This document shows, piece after piece, positions 5,485-6,609 of a stretch of DNA of 6,609 nucleotides. How positions within the stretch are numbered: position 1 is the stretch's first letter; each line of letters opens with the position of its first letter. Location of the stretch: assembly GCA_030830285.1 (NCBI GenBank), contig JAURNF010000038.1, forward strand, positions 1-6,609. The letters run 5' to 3'. The notes beneath the pieces are model-generated. The model had not been told where the DNA came from. It made no database searches and was given only the letters and a program-made list of their open reading frames with translations. This DNA is from Candidatus Kapaibacterium sp. Lineage in GTDB: Bacteria; Bacteroidota; Ignavibacteria; Kapaibacteriales; Kapaibacteriaceae. The position numbers and the translations under genes were made by a program.

Positions 5485-6609
5485 GTGATCACCAGAGACA
5501 CAATCATCGCTGCTGCACTGGGGTGCTGCATTGCTGTTCTCTATTTGCTGACCGTTGCGCCGGGCGTGCAATACACAGATAGCGGCGAGCTTGCCGCTGC
5601 ATGCGTAACGTTTGGCGTCGCACACCCAACAGGCTATCCGCTGTTCACACTGCTTGGTCATGTGTGGACGTTGCTTCCGTGGTCGTCGCCGGTGTTCGGA
5701 CTCAACATCCTGGCCGCACTCCTCGTTGCGAAGGGTGTCGCGCTCACCTACATGGTAGCCCGCACACTGTCAGCACGTGTGCTTCCACAGCTGGATGCTC
5801 GCGCTCATGAGCTTGCAGCAGCAGGCACTGCACTGCTGCTGGGCTGCAGCGCTACCGTATGGGCACAAGCCACATCGATCGAGGTGTACGCACTCAACTT
5901 CGTCCTTCTTACTGCTACGCTCTTCGCTACACTCAAGAGTACGACAGAACAACATCATCGCTGGACGATGCTGGCAGGATTGATGTACGGCTTGATGCTC
6001 ACCAATCACCTTTCGTCAGTTACACTTGCGCCTGGATTCATTGCAATTTGGTTTTCAGGTGATCAATCTGCTGCCGAGCGCGCACGTGGATGGAGGCACC
6101 TTCTGTTTCCAGCAGTAGCAGCGCTCGCTCTTTATGCCATCCTTCCGTTGCGGAGCGCACAAGAGCCCCCTATCAACTGGGGCATGGTTCATCGGGACCT
6201 GCATGCATTCCTCTATCACGTCAAGGGCAAACAGTTCGGCGTGTGGCTCTATGAAAGCAAGGCGGCGTTCAATGCCAACGTGCGATTGTTCTGGAACTTG
6301 CTCACGTCACAAATGCTCTGGATTGGCCTAGCACCGATGGCAATCGGCATCGTTACCCTGCTGCGTCAATCACGTGTCATGGGGCTCGCACTACTTGTTG
6401 TAGTGATCGGCAATCTTGCGATCTCGTTGGGGTATGGCATTCCTGACATCGATGCGTACTTCATTCCATCGCTTACAGTGTTGACATTGTTTGTTGGTGT
6501 TGGTGCAGCAGCACTCGCGCAGCGGATCGGCAAGCTGCTGATTGTAGCAGCCCTGCCCTTGATCCTTGCGATTGCAGTTGGAGCAGTGGAATACGAAGAG
6601 CAGGACCGC
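5485..6609 (+). CDS. DUF2723 family multi-pass membrane protein (O-mannosyltransferase-like), 3' end missing
   Basis: The frame is open for 375 codons from GTG at 5485 to the right edge. An in-frame TAA (the previous gene's stop, 5470-5472) lies just upstream and the first ATG is only at residue 90, after conserved sequence, so GTG is the only sensible start; no Shine-Dalgarno is evident. Family landmarks occur in the expected order: a first membrane helix (about 7-27), YTDSGELAAA with D32 and E35 in the first outer loop, AHPTGYPLF (46-54), VWAQATSIEVYALN (125-138), GLMLTNH (169-175), PPINWG (228-233) and GYGIPDIDAYFIP (316-328). About ten hydrophobic segments are visible. DUF2723 belongs to the GT-C-like membrane glycosyltransferases; its animal relative TMEM260 is a protein O-mannosyltransferase, and bacterial members are thought to glycosylate exported proteins using lipid-linked sugar. 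The acidic loop residues are plausible catalytic ones (inference). It is probably cotranscribed with the T9SS-type cargo gene. The C-terminal part is outside the window. Confidence 0.92.
   Translation, partial: MITRDTIIAAALGCCIAVLYLLTVAPGVQYTDSGELAAACVTFGVAHPTGYPLFTLLGHVWTLLPWSSPVFGLNILAALLVAKGVALTYMVARTLSARVLPQLDARAHELAAAGTALLLGCSATVWAQATSIEVYALNFVLLTATLFATLKSTTEQHHRWTMLAGLMYGLMLTNHLSSVTLAPGFIAIWFSGDQSAAERARGWRHLLFPAVAALALYAILPLRSAQEPPINWGMVHRDLHAFLYHVKGKQFGVWLYESKAAFNANVRLFWNLLTSQMLWIGLAPMAIGIVTLLRQSRVMGLALLVVVIGNLAISLGYGIPDIDAYFIPSLTVLTLFVGVGAAALAQRIGKLLIVAALPLILAIAVGAVEYEEQDR

Noticed and set aside
5464..6331. Several small open frames on both strands inside the DUF2723 gene
   Set aside because: They lack signals, domains and ribosome sites and lie in other frames of a continuous, well-recognised membrane protein gene.
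1..6609. RNA genes, insertion sequences, CRISPR repeats or attachment sites
   Set aside because: I saw no tRNA-like cloverleaf, rRNA sequence, transposase, direct-repeat array or flanking duplications; nearly all bases are taken up by six protein genes.

Overview
The window looks like a piece of a chromosome from the Bacteroidota / Ignavibacteriota / Kapaibacteriota part of the FCB group. The reasons are the families present: an Omp28-type lipoprotein, a DUF6029 outer-membrane protein, a Wzi-like barrel, a small exported protein with a type IX secretion (T9SS) type A sorting tail, and a DUF2723 membrane protein. Base composition looks close to 50% G+C by eye (not calculated). I cannot place it at genus level.

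Layout. Positions 1-1594 (+) hold the 3' part of a Wzi-like outer-membrane beta-barrel gene whose start lies outside the window. It converges, with a 9-base gap, on a three-gene minus-strand cluster that is transcribed from about 4704 down to 1604: a periplasmic TlpA-like thioredoxin (4704-4192), a DUF6029 outer-membrane protein (4185-2506) and an Omp28-like lipoprotein with a thioredoxin-type CxxC (2488-1604). The gaps between these three are 6 and 17 bases, so they are very likely one operon. A 60-base divergent spacer (4705-4764) separates it from a plus-strand pair: a small secreted protein with a T9SS sorting tail (4765-5472) and, 12 bases later, a DUF2723 glycosyltransferase-like membrane protein (5485 to the window end, incomplete). 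The DUF2723 gene begins with GTG and is easy to miss.

Working together. All six products are exported, membrane-embedded or envelope-directed. The most interesting pattern is cysteine distribution. The two thioredoxin-fold proteins carry CKPC and CVNC. The mature DUF6029 barrel has exactly two cysteines, in a CVGGIC motif near its C-terminus. The mature T9SS-type cargo also has exactly two, in CMTLC. The Wzi-like barrel next door has none in the visible part. I infer, without proof, an envelope thiol-disulfide module in which TlpA/Omp28 act on the cysteine pairs of the surface proteins. There are no RNA genes, mobile elements, CRISPR arrays or repeats that I can support, and no non-coding stretch longer than 60 bases.
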